Positions 61,473 through 64,000 of a DNA stretch of 64,000 nucleotides are shown one piece after another. Source of the DNA: Volvox africanus. Lineage: Eukaryota; Chlorophyta; Chlorophyceae; Chlamydomonadales; Volvocaceae. The translations under genes and the position numbers were made by a program. A model generated the notes under the pieces. It saw nothing but the letters and a program-made list of their open reading frames with translations. It ran no database searches and had not been told where the DNA came from. The DNA is taken from positions 124,001 to 188,000 of the forward strand of contig BSDZ01000128.1 in assembly GCA_030268105.1 (NCBI GenBank), written 5' to 3'. How positions within the stretch are numbered: the stretch's first letter is position 1; each line of letters starts with the position of its first letter.

Positions 61473-64000
61473 CTAATATGGCAGACAACGGCCGAAAGGA
61501 AAGGCCGGTATTGCATAGTACATATCATCGTACTGCTCGTCCATGGCATCCCACAGATCCGAGACGCTGCCATCGGTGTGAAGCCCCTGCAGCCGTATAT
61601 CCGTGCAGGGCCGCGCATAAGCCTTAGGGTTTTATCATTTGTACAACGGTAGGACATAAAAAGATTTGATCTGTCGTAACAAGTCAACCAGATAATCAGG
61701 GCCAGGGCCAGGGCCAGGGCCAGGGCCAGGGCTAGCTCGGACGCCTAACCCGATAGGACACGAGTAGTAAGTTTGCTCCTCCCAAAGTGGAATACCAGGT
61801 CTCTTATCATCTTCCTTCCATCCATCCTTCCCGGTGCACCCTAGTAAGCACCTGGATTGCTGAGACCCACGGGTCCATGGCTTAGCATGCCCTCTGAGCC
61901 CCGCCCCATGAGCCCCACTCCCTACTCACCGGCCAGCACTAACACGGTGGGGGCAATGTCAATGTGCTGCGTCGTGGTAACCACCTTGGAGCCGGCAGCC
62001 AGACCCGGGCCCTGAGGCCAGGGACGACGGGTGGAGGGGTGAAGTCCAGGGATTTCTGCCACAAAAGGATAAGGGTTCTTGAGTATTAGGCTAGGAGGGC
62101 AAAGGACAGGCGGACGGAGGTTGGGACTACGATTTTAGGCGGGGGAGGCAGGGTTAAAGATGCAACAGAAAGGTGCGTGCAAGGATTTATGGCAAGGACG
62201 ACGGAGGGCCTGGTTCTGGTGGCAGTGGTTGCCTCATGTTAAAGGAAGGAGGGGGCGATGATACGAAATCTACAATCTATAATCTATATTATTATACACC
62301 TATCCCCACCCCACCCACGCCCCTCCCACCTAACGCCACGACCATCTCTCATCCACAGCTCGCATGCACCTCAGCGGCACTCGGTGGATCTCCTCTAAGA
62401 AGGTCACATTTGCGGCCGTGAGGGGGTCTCGCGCCCGCAGCCACGCTGGCTTCCCACTAACCCCCGGGTCATTCTGGGCGGTCGTGGCAGTGCCGCTCCA
62501 CTCAGCTCCTCCCACAGTGTCAGGCCGCAAGTAAATAAGGCCTACGCGTTTGGATGGTGGCTGGCGTCGTCCCCGGTAGGGAATGTGGAATCAATCGGGG
62601 CGTAAGCTAAGTAGCCGCCAAGGCCGTGCATAATCGTAGAAAGAAGAGCGATGGGAACCGTGATGATGTATACTATCGGTGTTGTTGGCGACAGCGAAGA
62701 GGTGCTGCGAGAGACGTTGGTAGATGCAAGCAAAAGTTAATGTATGAGTGCTTGCCCCCTCCCCCCGCATTCACCTGTGTATAGCGTGGTGTACCCAGCT
62801 TTCTGCAGCCAGGTGGGGAGCCACTCGCGATCCAAATCCAGCGCACGGAATTTTGCAGAACCTCCTGTATGTGAGGAAGGGGTTGTGGGTTCGCGGGCCA
62901 GGGCCTCGGGGATGACGAATTTAATTTGTGGAAAAATGGTTTCCGCGGCCAGACGGCGAACCCCTTGGGGTGGCAAAAGAATGAATGGAAGAACGGAAGG
63001 ACAGAACGAACTCGCTTTGTGGACGGCCCAGAAAGGGGAGGGGTCTGCGGTGAGAACAGGAAGGTTGATTAGGAAGGATGATAGTGCCTAGAGTTGAAGG
63101 GATGCAGAGCCGCGGAGCGGGGAGGGCTGGCGGGTTTCAGTTGCTGTTGGGTCAAATGACAGTCATCCGTCCACCTCCGGGAGAGGGGTTGTCATCAATG
63201 GCCATTGGGGCGGCCCTTCCTTGTCTCCTGTCTCGCTCATAAATGTAAATCTGTGCTTAGAAAAAGGTGGTAATGAGAAACTCTTAAATATGTCTGGTTC
63301 CGGAGCATGACCTACACCAAAACCCGGGTCCATGTTCGCTCCGCCAATTAACCTGACTGACGGTAATGACAAGGGGCCGCACGTCGCAATGTGGCTTCGA
63401 AGCCACCCGTCCACCCAGGAATACTTCTTCCATCGGGGGAGATCGGGTATTACCGTCTGAGGCTTACGATCGTATCCAGGCTAGTCGGGGACGGCAGGGT
63501 GGAACCTGTCATTTAAAACTTGACGTACCGTGTGGTCCGAGCACGTCTGTGAAATTGGTATTGGGACTCAGCTGGCCGCGTTGGAGGCTGACCCGGGAAG
63601 GGCAGCAGATGGGAGTAGTGACGAAATGGTTCGTAAAGGTGACACCTGGTTTGCAGCAACATCGGGACATAACCGAATAAGGAACCGATGCCTGCAGGAA
63701 CTGACAGGAAGATTACCAACTTCCAACAACCAACCATTTTTACTTACCAGCTCAAAGAATCTTGAACAACATCTATGATTCAAGAAAATTTCTGAACATT
63801 CCTGGTCGCGTCGTCGTGCACGAAAGTCGCACGTCGCCAAATGATTGATGGTCCGGTTACGATGCCCTTACCTCGGTCTCGCAAAAGCCGTTTCGTCGCC
63901 GGTACTGAGATTAATCTACATCATCTACAAGGATAAGGATAGAGTTTGGACGCCGTGCTACAGATGCCGAATATGTGATGATACCCAGATACAGCATTAC
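61473..64000 (-). pseudogene. Arylsulfatase-like gene, unit 6 (5' end outside window)
   Basis: All blocks from the stop back to the SILILVDD exon (about 63930-63965) are visible. The signal-peptide exon and start lie beyond 64000. Confidence 0.7.
61699..61734. repeat. GGGCCA tract, unit 6 (6 copies)
   Basis: Six copies, as in unit 5. Confidence 0.9.

Larger units (their letters stand above)
8429..64000. repeat. Tandem array of ~10.3-kb units
   Basis: The same gene and spacer order repeats head to tail five times, plus a partial sixth unit that runs off the window. By eye the units differ by scattered substitutions plus discrete length changes: 57-bp and GGGCCA copy number, (CA)n length, module A or B, and one alternative junction. 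Unit boundaries are set at the junction GGCTGATGG / TTCTTTCCATC. The arrangement suggests unequal crossing-over with later homogenisation. Confidence 0.95.
59807..64000. repeat. Array unit 6 (partial, cut by window edge)
   Basis: The first 4,194 bp are visible and end inside the 5' part of the sulfatase gene, 5' of which the module would lie. Its sulfatase variants are those linked to module B in units 2, 3 and 5. Confidence 0.95.

Overview
The window looks like nuclear DNA of a eukaryote, probably a protist or alga. Candidate genes are split by short GT-AG introns, spacers are long, and microsatellites and minisatellites are common. No rRNA, tRNA, CRISPR array or bacterial-style operon was recognised. 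A Rickettsiales-like bacterial fragment in the left part suggests a host lineage that carries or carried such an endosymbiont. An alga such as a eustigmatophyte is a guess, not a demonstration.

Left flank (1-8428). This part is mostly single copy and gene-poor. It holds a repeat (965-1486) that recurs as an exchangeable module inside the array. It also holds a 198-bp segment (5051-5248) that recurs at one array junction, and a decayed secreted or membrane protein gene (5645-6550). An AT-rich insert (6892-8272) carries a broken IS630-type DD34E transposase and the C-terminal end of a bacterial signal peptidase I (lepB). Two imperfect direct copies of about 130 bp bracket this insert.

Array (8429-64000, continuing past the right edge). 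This is a head-to-tail tandem array of a roughly 10.3-kb unit: five full units (starts 8429, 19260, 29573, 39744, 49424) and a partial sixth (59807). Each unit carries two genes on the minus strand. The left one is a split arylsulfatase-like gene with a signal peptide, a DD metal-site exon, the CCPSR formylglycine motif and a recognisable C-terminal block. Its central blocks are missing and all copies share an apparent frameshift, so it is probably decayed. The right one is an unrecognised putative membrane protein gene, also split, with an in-frame 57-bp (19-residue) tandem repeat present 8, 10, 8, 8 and 12 times in units 1-5.

Between the two genes, directly upstream of the sulfatase start codon, the units carry one of two unrelated modules. 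Module A (about 1.05 kb) is in units 1 and 4. Module B (589 bp) is in units 2, 3 and 5 and has a relative in the left flank. Linked variants put units 1 and 4 in one lineage and units 2, 3, 5 and 6 in another. Unit 4 also has a different left junction. Exon boundaries were inferred by eye from splice consensus and reading frame and are provisional.
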